A stretch of DNA of 64,000 bases from DASUPK01 sp963728875. Lineage in GTDB: Bacteria > Actinomycetota > Thermoleophilia > Solirubrobacterales > 70-9. Position 1 is the first letter of the stretch; each line of letters starts with the position of its first letter. A program made the translations under genes and the position numbers. Positions 47,085-55,948 of the stretch are shown here, one piece after another. The notes under the pieces were generated by a model that saw only the letters and a program-made list of their open reading frames with translations, made no database searches and was not told the origin of the DNA. Where the stretch lies: positions 310,001 through 374,000 of the forward strand of contig CAVSLJ010000003.1 in the NCBI GenBank assembly GCA_963728875.1, given 5' to 3'.

Positions 47085-47088
<4 letters not shown>
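46246..47088 (-). CDS. prmC: Release-factor glutamine methyltransferase, apparent CTG start
   Basis: Methylates the Gln of the GGQ motif in RF1 and RF2. The methyltransferase domain has VIDVGTGSGAIALAVADELA, VFAIDISMDALRVARVN and DLLLANLPYVAEGDWEGLAP, where the usual NPPY reads NLPY. The only standard start in frame is TTG at 46935, which would remove the conserved N-terminal domain. That domain is clearly coded upstream (AARDALEGAVGALTAAGCES, ARLDAELLLAEATGWDRARI). The frame reaches a CTG at 47088 overlapping the prfA stop as CTGA, with GGAG five bases before; this gives 280 residues, the family length. The start is inferred. Confidence 0.85.
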
Positions 47089-48156
<1,068 letters not shown>

Positions 48157-48158
<2 letters not shown>

Positions 48159-49500
48159 GCTCCCGATTGTCGCGCACGAACCCGATCAACCCCCGGCTCT
48201 CCATCGCACCCACCCGCGCGGCAGGCCCGGCCGCCACCTGCACGCCTGGCTGCTGCGCCACCGCCCGGCCATGCTCAGCGCCGGCTACGGCGCCGCGCTG
48301 CTCGCGGTGGTGGGTCCGGGCGTGCTCGCCGGACTGTCGGACGACGACCCCGCCGGCATCACCACCTATTCGATCCTCGGAGCGAAGTACGGCTACGAGC
48401 TGCTCTGGGTGCTCGCGGTCTCGACCGCGGCGCTGATCGTCTTTCACCTGCTCGGCGCCCGGATGGGCGTGGTCACCCGCAAGGGGTTCCTCACGCTCAT
48501 GCGCACCCACCGCGGGACCCGTGACGCCCGCATCGTGCTGGTCGCCCTCGTCGTCGCGAACGTGGGCACGATGTGCGCGGAGTTCGCGGGCGTGGCGGCG
48601 GGCCTCGAGCTGCTCGGCGGGATCAGCCGCTACGTGACCGTGCCACTGGCGGGAATCGGCGTCTCGGCGCTGGTCCTGCGCGGCTCGTTCCACCGGGTCG
48701 AGCACGTCCTGCTGGCGCTGAGCGCCGTGTTCGTCACCTACATCGTCTCGGGCATCCTCGCCCACCCCGATTGGGGGGCGGCGGCGAAGGGACTGGTCGA
48801 CCCGCATCTGCCGCTGAACCGCGACGCGGTACTGGTGGCGGTCGCGACGATCGGGACCACCCTGGCGCCCTGGGGACTGGTCTTCATCCAGTCCTACGCC
48901 GCCGACAAGCACCTGAAGCTGAAGGACCTGCGCTTCGAGAACGTCGACGTGGTCGTCGGGGCCGCCCTCACCGGCATCATCGGATTCTTCGTCGTCGTCG
49001 CCTGCGCAGCGACGCTGCACGTGAGCGGCATCGAGGTCGACGACGCGAGTGACGCTGCCAAGGCGCTCGAGCCCCTCGCGGGGGGCTCGGCCTCGACCCT
49101 GTTCGGAGTCGGATTCGTGGGCGCCGCCCTGCTGGCCGCAGCGGTGGTTCCGCTCTCGACCGCGTACTCGGTCGCGGAGACGGCCGGCAGGCCCGCCGAC
49201 GTCAACGACAGCTTCTCCGAGGCGCCGCTCTTCTACGGGAGCTACGGAGCGGTCGTGCTGATCGCGGCGGTGCTCGTGCTGATCCCCGGCGCGCCGCTGA
49301 TCCAGATCCTCTTCCTCTCGCAGGCCCTCAACGCGGTGCTCCTCCTGGTGATGCTGCCGTTCATGCGGCGCCTGGCAGCGGACCGCGAGCTGATGGGCGA
49401 CGAGGCTCTGGGGACGACCGGGCGCGTCGTGACCGGAGTGGCGCTGGGGCTGATCGCCGTTTCGGTGATCGCGCTGGCCGTGCTCACGGTTGCCGGCTGA
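48157..49500 (+). CDS. NRAMP-family divalent metal transporter with atypical ion site
   Basis: A transporter with about eleven spans, 447 residues if started at ATG 48157. Another ATG at 48271 (MLSAGYGAALL) is possible but leaves a very short N terminus. The first-span motif is SDDDPAGITTYS where most NRAMPs have DPGN; the sixth-span motif is TTLAPWGLVFIQSY, so Ala-Pro-Trp replaces the metal-binding Met-Pro-His. Loss of that methionine is the feature of the Mg2+-selective NRAMP branch, so magnesium or manganese is more likely than iron. It starts back-to-back with prfA and its stop abuts the convergent gene at 49501. Confidence 0.85.
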
Positions 49501-49953
49501 CTACGACGTACTGCTGGTCACGGGAGCCGGCGCGGACTGCTGGGTCGAGTATCCGGAGCCGGAGTAGCCGCTCGACCCGGAGTAGTCGCCGGAGCCCGAA
49601 TACCCGCCGTATATCTGGCTGTACGGATCGGTTCCGGAGCTGCTGCTCGAAGAGCTGGGGTTCGAGGCGCCGCTGGTCGAGTTGGCGGCGGATGCCTTCT
49701 TCGCCCGAGCGGCGGCCTTCGGCCCCAGGGCCGGGTCGTTGCCGGCCGCCATCTGCGCCGCCATCAACCCTCCGATCGCCAGCGCGGCGGCGACCGCGAG
49801 CGCGGTGAGCTTGACGGTTACGGCCTTGGTGGACTGCACCGGGCCGCGAGTCGAATAGCGGCGCCGCTGCGAAGGGCGGACCTCCCGCCCCGTACGCGGG
49901 CGCCCCACGGAGCGCCTCGGCGGCTGATCGGGGAATCTGGGATCTCTGGTCAT
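49501..49953 (-). CDS. Small membrane-anchored Ser/Gly/Tyr-rich protein
   Basis: A 150-residue protein: a basic, Pro-rich cytoplasmic head (residues 1-45, SVGRPRTGREVRPSQRRRYS), one membrane segment at about 47-66 (TVKLTALAVAAALAIGGLMA) and an exposed tail. The tail contains NDPALGPKAAARAKK, then STSGASNPSSSSSSS and repeats of the GYSGSGDYSGSSGYSGSGY kind. The SGAS tetrapeptide resembles the core of ApbE flavinylation sites, but no FMN_bind fold is present. It overlaps the ferric-reductase-like gene by 4 bp and forms an operon with it and apbE. Confidence 0.72.
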   Translation of the reverse strand: MTRDPRFPDQPPRRSVGRPRTGREVRPSQRRRYSTRGPVQSTKAVTVKLTALAVAAALAIGGLMAAQMAAGNDPALGPKAAARAKKASAANSTSGASNPSSSSSSSGTDPYSQIYGGYSGSGDYSGSSGYSGSGYSTQQSAPAPVTSSTS

Positions 49954-50585
49954 CCCACGGCCTCGTATCGGTTTGCGCGGGCGGCGGTCTGGAACTGCTC
50001 GGAGGGAAGCGGGATGCGCCGGCGCGGCCTGCCACGCGGCGGCTCATCGCCCGGCAGGACGCGGATGGCGGTCATCACGGCGAGGGGTGCGGCCGTGGCG
50101 ATCAGGATCACCAGGAGCCAGAAGGAACGAGCGTCGGTCCCGGCGCCGAGCGTATGGAGGACCGCGAGGGCGTAGACAGCGAGCGTCCAGCGGTGCATCC
50201 GCCGCCAGAGCTTCGGTCCGATCCAGCGCCGGGCGTAGAAGGTCAGCCCGAGCAGTGCGGCCATCCAGCCGCCGACGACACCCAGTCCCGTCCAGAGAGG
50301 ACGATGCGACATGACGAACGGGATTGCGATGCCAGAAAGGCCAGGCCGCAGGTACGTGTCCCCGAGCAGCACCAACCCGTGGGCGGCGATGAAGATGAGG
50401 GCCGTCAGGGCGGTCGCCTCGTGCGCCTGCTTCAGCTTCGCCATCGCGCCGGGGCCCTTGGCGGAGCGCATCGCCATCGCCAGGCCCATGCCGACGGAGA
50501 CCGCCACGAGCACCAGCGCCACCACGCCGAAGGCGCGGCTGGCGATCCAGAAGATGTGCTGGCCGGGATCTGCGTAGGAGTTCAC
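49950..50585 (-). CDS. Ferric-reductase-like transmembrane (haem b) protein
   Basis: A 211-residue membrane protein with about six spans of the ferric-reductase-like/YedZ type. Histidines suitable for haem ligation lie in KLKQAHEATALTALIFIAAH, KLWRRMHRWTLAVYALAV and LHTLGAG, on neighbouring spans. No flavin or NAD-binding domain is fused. The C-terminal 40 residues are basic and cytoplasmic (PPRGRPRRRIPLPSEQF). Overlaps of 4 bp with both neighbours place it in one operon with apbE and the small anchored protein, so a membrane electron path to outside flavin is likely. Confidence 0.85.
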   Translation of the reverse strand: MNSYADPGQHIFWIASRAFGVVALVLVAVSVGMGLAMAMRSAKGPGAMAKLKQAHEATALTALIFIAAHGLVLLGDTYLRPGLSGIAIPFVMSHRPLWTGLGVVGGWMAALLGLTFYARRWIGPKLWRRMHRWTLAVYALAVLHTLGAGTDARSFWLLVILIATAAPLAVMTAIRVLPGDEPPRGRPRRRIPLPSEQFQTAARANRYEAVG

Positions 50586-51568
50586 GCCGCCACCGCCTCG
50601 ACGGGATCATCGGACCGAGCCAGTGGACCGCAGAGCTCGACGGCACCATCGTCGAGGACAAGCAGGCCACCATGCTCGGCGAGGATCTCGCGCGCCCGCG
50701 CGGGACCCGAGAGGAAGGCCATCTTGGCGAGAGTCTCGGCCTCCAGAGCAGTGCCGCCGAGGGCGCTCGCCTGGATCAGCCCGGTCCAGGCTGGCTTGCC
50801 CGTGAATGGATCGAGGAGGTGATGCGCGAAGCCGGTGTCCGTGCGCCACAGCCGCGTCTTGACCCCACTGGTGGCGACGGCCCCTCGGCCCAGCGTGAAC
50901 TCGTGGGCCGTTCCATCCGCGAGCGGGTGGTCGATCCGGACCTGACGATTGGGCGGGTGCTCCCCGCCCAGGCGCAGGTCGCCGCCCGCATCCACGACGA
51001 AGCTCGCGTAGCCGCCGAGCCGCTCCGTGGCGAGGTCGGCGGCGAGGCCCTTGCCGCTGCCACCCGTATCGATCCGCACCCCGGCGGGACGCTTCACGAC
51101 CCCGGCCACGGCGTCGACGGTGATGTCGCGCCAGCGAGAGCCCGACCGGGGAGTGGCGGGCTCCCGCTGGGGGGCAACCGCCAGGGCCTCGTCGATGGCG
51201 GCGGATGGAAGATCGGCTCGCGAGGTTGCGTATCCCGCGTCCTCGAGCTCACGGACGAGCGTCGGGTCGACGAGCCCCTCGGACCGGCGAGCGGCCCAGA
51301 GCGAGGCATCGACGGCGACGGCGAGCGTCGGGCTGACGGAGCATGTCTCGCCAGGCTCGGAATTGAGGGCGCTGAGCTCGCTGCGCTCGTCGAAGCGGGT
51401 CAGCTTCCGGTGCAGAAGGCGGAGGAAGAACTCGATCTGGATTCCCATTGCTTCCGGGGAGGGAAGCCCGGGCCTCGCCGGCGAGCCGATCAGGACACGC
51501 ACGTGGGAGCCGAAGAGCTTGAAGCGTCGATCCGTCTCCACGTAGGGCTGCTCGCTGCTCGAGATCAC
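50582..51568 (-). CDS. apbE: FAD:protein FMN transferase (ApbE)
   Basis: Attaches FMN covalently to Ser/Thr of extracytoplasmic electron carriers using FAD. The 328-residue protein has FKLFGSHVRVLIGSP, LHRKLTRFDERSELSALN, the FAD-binding VRIDTGGSGKGLAADLATE, FVVDAGGDLRLGGEHP, AVATSGVKTRL and HHLLDPFTGKPAWTGLIQAS, with the metal-site Asp/Thr region at the end. There is no obvious signal peptide or lipobox, so it may act inside. First gene of the three-gene operon that includes the haem membrane protein. Confidence 0.92.
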   Translation of the reverse strand: MISSSEQPYVETDRRFKLFGSHVRVLIGSPARPGLPSPEAMGIQIEFFLRLLHRKLTRFDERSELSALNSEPGETCSVSPTLAVAVDASLWAARRSEGLVDPTLVRELEDAGYATSRADLPSAAIDEALAVAPQREPATPRSGSRWRDITVDAVAGVVKRPAGVRIDTGGSGKGLAADLATERLGGYASFVVDAGGDLRLGGEHPPNRQVRIDHPLADGTAHEFTLGRGAVATSGVKTRLWRTDTGFAHHLLDPFTGKPAWTGLIQASALGGTALEAETLAKMAFLSGPARAREILAEHGGLLVLDDGAVELCGPLARSDDPVEAVAA

Positions 51569-51671
51569 GACCGGGATACTCGGTTTCCGCCATGAACAGC
51601 CCGTAAGCGGCCGATGAGAGTTCTCTTAGAAGATTCCCGTCGCGTTCGGGCGCCCACCTAGCATTGCCGCC

Positions 51672-52349
51672 ATGCGCATCCTGGTGGTCGAGGACGAGCG
51701 CCCCATCGCCGAGTTCATCGAGCGCGGGCTCGAGGCGGAGGGGTACTCCGTCTCCTGCGCGTACGACGGCGAGGAGGGCCTCGCCCTCGCGCGCACGCGG
51801 GACTACGCGCTCGTCATCCTCGACGTGCTCCTCCCTAAGCTCAGCGGCCTCGATGTGATCACGGCGATCCGCGAGGACGACGAGGTGTTGCCGGTGGTCA
51901 TGTTGACCGCCCTCGCCGAGACCGACGACGTCGTCACCGGGCTCGATCTGGGAGCGAGTGACTACCTGACCAAGCCGTTCGCCTTCGCCGAGCTGCTGGC
52001 GCGGATCAGGGCGCACCTGCGCCAGCCGGGCCAGTCCAACGCCACCTCGCTCGAGGTCGGCGGGATCAACCTCGACTTCCGGACCCGCGAGGTCGACCGC
52101 GACGGCCGCGCGGTGAAGCTGACCGCCCGCGAGTTCGAGTTGCTGGCCTACCTGATGAGGCATCCCGACCAGGTTCTCTCCCGCGCGCAGATCCTGAATG
52201 CGGTGTGGGGCTACGACTACGACCCCGGGACCAACGTCCTCGACGTCTACGTCGGCTACCTGCGCAAGAAGCTCGCGGAGGCCGACGGCGAGGCGCCGAT
52301 CCAGACCGTTCGCTCGGCCGGCTACCGGCTGGTGAGCGCCGATGCGTAG
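51672..52349 (+). CDS. OmpR-family response regulator
   Basis: A 225-residue regulator. Receiver domain: MRILVVEDERPIAEFIERGL, phosphoacceptor Asp in YALVILDVLLPKLSGLD, VVMLTALAET (Thr switch) and DYLTKPFAFAELLARIRAH (Lys). The C-terminal winged helix has VKLTAREFELLAYLMRHPDQ, VLSRAQILNAVWGYDYDPGT and DVYVGYLRKKLAE. It diverges from the apbE operon across about 100 bp and overlaps its kinase gene by 8 bp, so a role in controlling the redox operon is conceivable but not shown. Confidence 0.95.
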   Translation: MRILVVEDERPIAEFIERGLEAEGYSVSCAYDGEEGLALARTRDYALVILDVLLPKLSGLDVITAIREDDEVLPVVMLTALAETDDVVTGLDLGASDYLTKPFAFAELLARIRAHLRQPGQSNATSLEVGGINLDFRTREVDRDGRAVKLTAREFELLAYLMRHPDQVLSRAQILNAVWGYDYDPGTNVLDVYVGYLRKKLAEADGEAPIQTVRSAGYRLVSADA

Positions 52350-53778
52350 GTGGGTGCCGCGCGGCATACGGCTGCGGCTGGTGCTCGCGATCTCCACGGT
52401 GAGCGTGGCAGCCGTGGCCGCGAGCTTCTTCGCGCTCCATGAGACGACGGCGGCCAACCTCCGCGGCCGCATCGACCGCGAGCTCAACGAGCAGTACGCG
52501 GAGTTCCAGCAGCGGGTGCTGAGCAGTGGCAGGGCGACGGACCCCGCCTCGCTGCGCGCCGCAAGCGAGCGCTTCGTCGCGGGCCAGCGCTACCACCCCG
52601 AGGCGCGCATCTACCTGATCGCGCCCGAGGACCTCGCCCCCGTCACGAACCAGACCCGGATCGTCGACGAGGAGCTGAACGAGAGCCGCTCCTCCGGTGA
52701 GAGCGATGAGTCCGACACCGGCGGGATCGTCACGGCAGGCCATGGACTGACCACGATCTCAACCGATGAGACCGGCAAGCTCCGGGTCCTCACCCAGCCG
52801 GTCGTCGTCAACGGCGCCAGGATCGGGACCTTCCGCGTGGCCGATCCGCTCACCTCGGTGGATCAGGCGCTCGAGTCCCTGCGCAACCGCTTCATCGCCG
52901 TCGGCCTCGGGGCTCTGCTGCTCTCGGTGGTGATCGCGATCTGGCTCGCCAACCTGATCACCCGCCCGCTCCGCCGGATGGCCGCGGTCGCATCGGCGGT
53001 CGACTCCGGCGACCTCACCCACCGGATCGACTACACCGGGGAGGACGAGGTCGGGGTGCTCGCCGACTCGTTCAACCACATGATGGACCGGCTCGAGGAG
53101 GGCTTCCGCCTGCAGCGCGACTTCGTCTCGGACGCCTCACACGAGCTCCGCAGCCCCCTCACGGTCCTGCGGGGCCGGATCGAGCAGCTCACCGACCACG
53201 CCGGCGACGGCGACGCCGTCCAGACCGAGGCGGATGAGCTGATGAAGGAGGTCCGGCGGATGGAGCGCCTGACCGACGACATGCTGACCCTCGCGAAGGC
53301 GGAGCGCGGCCAGTTGGTGCAGCGGCGGCACGTGCCGATCGACGACTTCGTGGAAGACCTCCGCCGCGACCTGCCGCTGCTCGGGTCCCGCCACTACAGC
53401 GTCGAGTCCAGCCTGCACGGCGAGCTCGACGCGGACCCGGACCGGCTCGCCCAGGTGCTGCGGAACCTGGTCACCAACGCAGTTCGCCATACGGCCGACG
53501 ACGGCCACATCGACATCTCGATCGGCTCCGAGAACGGCTCCGCGGTGTTTGCCGTCAGGGACGACGGCACCGGGATCGAGCCCGATCAGCTCGGGCGGAT
53601 CTTCGACCGCTTCCACCGCACCGACGAGGGGCGCAGCCGCGCCGAGGGCGGCAGCGGGCTGGGGCTCGCGATCGCTCGGGCGATCGTCGAGGCGCACGGA
53701 GGCACCATCGGCGCCAGCTCCACCCCGGGGCGGGGCGCAACCATCCGCTTCCGGATCCCGGGCTACAGGCCGGACTAG
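52342..53778 (+). CDS. HAMP-type sensor histidine kinase
   Basis: A 478-residue membrane kinase paired with the OmpR regulator before it. The first span is at about 12-32 (LVLAISTVSVAAVAASFFAL), then an extracytoplasmic domain of about 145 residues, and the second span at about 182-203 (AVGLGALLLSVVIAIWLANL). HAMP follows (RRMAAVASAVDSGDLTHRID), then the phosphoacceptor His in FVSDASHELRSPLTVLRGR. The ATPase domain has LRNLVTNAVRHTADDGH, VRDDGTGIEPDQLGRIFDRF and GGSGLGLAIARAIVEAHGG. No ligand can be named. The stop forms a CTAG overlap with the ferredoxin gene. Confidence 0.94.
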   Translation: MRRWVPRGIRLRLVLAISTVSVAAVAASFFALHETTAANLRGRIDRELNEQYAEFQQRVLSSGRATDPASLRAASERFVAGQRYHPEARIYLIAPEDLAPVTNQTRIVDEELNESRSSGESDESDTGGIVTAGHGLTTISTDETGKLRVLTQPVVVNGARIGTFRVADPLTSVDQALESLRNRFIAVGLGALLLSVVIAIWLANLITRPLRRMAAVASAVDSGDLTHRIDYTGEDEVGVLADSFNHMMDRLEEGFRLQRDFVSDASHELRSPLTVLRGRIEQLTDHAGDGDAVQTEADELMKEVRRMERLTDDMLTLAKAERGQLVQRRHVPIDDFVEDLRRDLPLLGSRHYSVESSLHGELDADPDRLAQVLRNLVTNAVRHTADDGHIDISIGSENGSAVFAVRDDGTGIEPDQLGRIFDRFHRTDEGRSRAEGGSGLGLAIARAIVEAHGGTIGASSTPGRGATIRFRIPGYRPD

Positions 53779-53981
53779 GGCGCGATCTGCTCGCCCGTCT
53801 CGGCGTCGATCAGCGTGATCGCCTCCGACGGGCAGGCACGAGCGGCGTCGACCATCTTGCGGAGCGGGGCGCTGCCGACCAGGTGAGCTGTGTCATCGAC
53901 CTGAAAGGCCTCGGGAGCCAGCTCGGCGCAGTCACCGTAGGCGAGGCACGCATCCCTGTCGATGTGGACCTTGAGCTTCAT
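53775..53981 (-). CDS. Small ferredoxin (three-cysteine, 3Fe-4S type)
   Basis: A 68-residue ferredoxin. Start at ATG 53981 gives MKLKVHIDRDACLAYGDC; upstream in-frame codons are not conserved. Cluster ligands: Cys11 and Cys17 in CLAYGDC (spacing of five, missing the middle Cys of a 4Fe site) and the Cys in ARACPSEAITLID. This pattern matches the [3Fe-4S] ferredoxins that serve cytochrome P450s in Actinobacteria. No P450 or ferredoxin reductase is in the window. It lies downstream of the DUF1385 gene, with the copy B repeat in between. Confidence 0.88.
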   Translation of the reverse strand: MKLKVHIDRDACLAYGDCAELAPEAFQVDDTAHLVGSAPLRKMVDAARACPSEAITLIDAETGEQIAP

Positions 53982-54052
53982 GCCGCCATGGTCGGCGGCG
54001 GGAATGAACCCGGGGTAAGGCCGGGGTGAGAGGCCACTTAGACACGCTAGAC

Positions 54053-54152
54053 GCGGCTTCGCCATCAGATCGCGCCCACAAGCGGCCGCCCCACATAAGT
54101 CGCTCCGGGCTTCGCCCTCCGCTCCGAAGTGGAGCGGCCTGGTGGGCGCTTA
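54053..54152 (-). repeat. Dispersed structured repeat, copy B (starts at DUF1385-gene stop)
   Basis: On the minus strand this 100-bp element begins with the TAA stop of the DUF1385 gene. Outer stem P1 is GCGCCCAC with GTGGGCGC: both strands differ from copies A and C at one position in a compensating way. P2 is CCGCTCC / GGAGCGG, P3 is GGGC-GAA-GCCC, followed by GCGACTTATGTGGGGCGGCC and the tail CTGATGGCGAAGCCGCGT. It lies in the 168-bp gap before the ferredoxin gene. Confidence 0.85.
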
Positions 54153-55151
54153 GGCGACGATCTCGATCGGCTGCTCGCCCTTCGCCTTGTACGGATCCTC
54201 GACGGCGAGCACGCCCTGGAGCGAGCGAATCGCGACCTCGAGCTGATCCAGGTCGGGCTCCCGGGTGGTGAGGTTCTGCAGCATCAGGCCCGGCCACATC
54301 ACGGCACGGACCCACTTCTTGTTGCGGTGCTTGCCCGCCCACTTGATGACCTCGTAGGAGAGGCCGGCGATCAGCGGGATGCCCAGGATCCGAGAGAGCA
54401 CGAGCCAGTACCAGGCCGGCAGGCCGATCGGGGCGAAGACGAAGATCGCCAGCACCATCACGATCAGCAGGAAGCTCGTGCCGCAGCGCGGGTGCAGCCG
54501 CGAATAGCCCTTGGCCCGCGTCGGGACCAGCTCGTCACCGGCCTCGAAGCAGGAGATCGTCTTGTGCTCGGCCCCGTGGTACTGGAAGACCCTCCGGAGG
54601 TCCGGGAGCTTGCTGATCAGGACGAGGTAGCCGATGAAGATCGCCGTGCGCAGAACGCCCTCGACGAGCCAGAAGAGAAGCGGCGATCCCAGCTGGTCCT
54701 TGATCAGGCTGGTGGCGCCGACCGGGATGACGAAGAAGAGCCCGACCGCAAGCAGCAGCGAGAAGAAGATCGTCAGGCCCCAGGTGAAGCCGCCGATCTC
54801 CTCCTCCTCTTCGCCGTCGGCGAGCTGCGCGTTCGCCGAGATCGCCAGCGCCCTGAAGCCGATCTTCAGCGACTCGGCGAGCGCCACGACCCCGCGGATG
54901 ACGGGCAGACGCAGGATCCGGCTGCGCTTGGCCCAGGAGACGATCGGCTCGGAGGTGACCTGGATCTCCCCCTCGGGGGTGCGGCAGGCGACCGACCAGG
55001 TCGAGACGCCGCGCATCATCACTCCCTCGAGCACCGCCTGGCCGCCGACCGGAGCGTCGCCGACGGCGACCGGCTTCCCGTCCGGCATCACCTCGGACTG
55101 AGCGGCCTGCGGCCGCGCTCCGTTCTGCGATGAGGCGGGCTCTGAGCTCAA
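54150..55151 (-). CDS. DUF1385 membrane protein
   Basis: A 333-residue protein of the DUF1385 family (YqhQ-like). Blocks: PVGGQAVLEGVMMRGVSTWS, VACRTPEGEIQV, ILRLPVIRGVVALAESLKIG, FRALAISANAQ, a Glu-rich loop (DGEEEEEIGG), then four to five spans and the signature RRVFQYHGAEHKTISCFEAG, LHPRCGTSFLLIVMVLAIFV and SRILGIPLIAGLSYEVIKWA. Function is not defined; it is commonly linked to rpmE and prfA. It overlaps rpmE by ATGA, and the copy B repeat begins at its stop. Confidence 0.92.
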   Translation of the reverse strand: MSSEPASSQNGARPQAAQSEVMPDGKPVAVGDAPVGGQAVLEGVMMRGVSTWSVACRTPEGEIQVTSEPIVSWAKRSRILRLPVIRGVVALAESLKIGFRALAISANAQLADGEEEEEIGGFTWGLTIFFSLLLAVGLFFVIPVGATSLIKDQLGSPLLFWLVEGVLRTAIFIGYLVLISKLPDLRRVFQYHGAEHKTISCFEAGDELVPTRAKGYSRLHPRCGTSFLLIVMVLAIFVFAPIGLPAWYWLVLSRILGIPLIAGLSYEVIKWAGKHRNKKWVRAVMWPGLMLQNLTTREPDLDQLEVAIRSLQGVLAVEDPYKAKGEQPIEIVA

Positions 55152-55354
55152 CGGGCGCGCTTGGCGGCCCGGCGACGGAACCGCTCGACCCTGCCGCCGG
55201 TGTCAACCAGCTTCTGCTTGCCCGTATAGAAGGGATGGCACTGCGAGCAGAGCTCCACGTGCAGTTCGGGCTTCGTGGAGCGCGTATAGAAGTCGTTGCC
55301 GCACGAGCAATGGACGTGCGAGAGAACGTATTCGGGATGGATTTCAGTCTTCAT
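55148..55354 (-). CDS. rpmE: 50S ribosomal protein L31, zinc-binding form
   Basis: A 68-residue L31. It starts MKTEIHPEYVLSHVHCSCGN and carries the zinc ligands CSC and CSQC in ELHVELCSQCHPFYTGKQKL, so it is the zinc (C+) type. The C-terminal VDTGGRVERFRRRAAKR contacts the ribosome. The ATG at 55354 is the only start that fits. A hairpin-rich leader lies about 35 bp upstream. It heads the minus-strand gene pair with DUF1385. Confidence 0.95.
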   Translation of the reverse strand: MKTEIHPEYVLSHVHCSCGNDFYTRSTKPELHVELCSQCHPFYTGKQKLVDTGGRVERFRRRAAKRAR

Positions 55355-55387
55355 CTCGTTCAAGTCTAGCCAGGCAACGGAACACCG

Positions 55388-55414
55388 CCGCGGCCCGCAA
55401 GGAGCGGCCCGCGG
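55388..55414 (-). promoter_or_regulatory. Hairpin in rpmE 5' region (possible leader element)
   Basis: CCGCGGCCCGC (55388-55398) and GCGGCCCGCGG (55404-55414) form an 11-bp stem with one mismatch and a 5-base loop, about 34 bases upstream of the rpmE start. Since the gene beyond is divergent, it cannot terminate an upstream transcript on this strand. It could be a leader RNA controlling L31 or a terminator-like attenuator. Confidence 0.45.
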
Positions 55415-55432
55415 TGTGTGCTGCCACTCACG

Positions 55433-55475
55433 TTGACATACAGACTGTAGGTCAGATATACATACAGCCTGTATG
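55433..55475 (+). promoter_or_regulatory. Promoter with two CATACAG-type operators
   Basis: TTGACA (55433-55438) with TATACA (55457-55462, 18-bp spacer) gives a plausible promoter for the SnoaL/hydrolase operon. Two related dyads overlap it: TACAG-A-CTGTA (55439-55449) directly after the -35, and CATACAG-C-CTGTATG (55461-55475) at the expected start point. Spacing between dyad centres is 24 bp. The regulator is not in the operon. Confidence 0.72.
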
Positions 55476-55504
55476 CGAACCCGAGCCAAGAGGAGTGCCA
55501 CCCG

Positions 55505-55948
55505 ATGACGACGGCAACGGACACCAACACCGCAATCCGGATGCTTGCCGACCGCTACGGCGAGGCCTGGAACAGACAGGACCTCGACTCGATCATGGAC
55601 CTGCACACCGACGACAGCGTCTTCGTCGCGCACGCCGGCGGCCCTCCCCCGGCCGAGGGCAAGGAGGCCGTCCGTGAGGCCTTCGCGGGCTACATCGCGA
55701 TGATGCCCGACATCAAATTCGCCGAGCGAGCCCTGCATGCCGGCGAGGACCACTGGGTACTGGAGTCAACGATGAGCGGCACCGTGGAGCAGGCGATCGA
55801 GGTCGAAGGGGAGTCCTTCGGCACGAGGGGCGCGCGCATCGAGGTTCCGTGCGTCGACGTGATCGAGGTGCGCGACGGCCTCGTGGCCACCAAGCACACC
55901 TACCTCGACACCCTCTCCATGCAGCGACAGCTGGGAGGCGATCGATGA
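55505..55948 (+). CDS. SnoaL-like (NTF2-fold) protein
   Basis: A 147-residue domain; RBS AAGAGGAG precedes the ATG. Landmarks: IRMLADRYGEAWNRQDLDSI, MDLHTDDSVFVAHAGGPPPA, EGKEAVREAFAGYIAMMPDI and LHAGEDHWVLESTMSGTVEQ, with the terminal strands TRGARIEVPCVDVIEVRDGL. It resembles polyketide-cyclase-like proteins in catabolic operons. First gene of a three-gene operon with ATGA overlaps at both junctions, ending in an alpha/beta hydrolase, so its substrate may be a product or precursor of that enzyme. Confidence 0.8.
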   Translation: MTTATDTNTAIRMLADRYGEAWNRQDLDSIMDLHTDDSVFVAHAGGPPPAEGKEAVREAFAGYIAMMPDIKFAERALHAGEDHWVLESTMSGTVEQAIEVEGESFGTRGARIEVPCVDVIEVRDGLVATKHTYLDTLSMQRQLGGDR

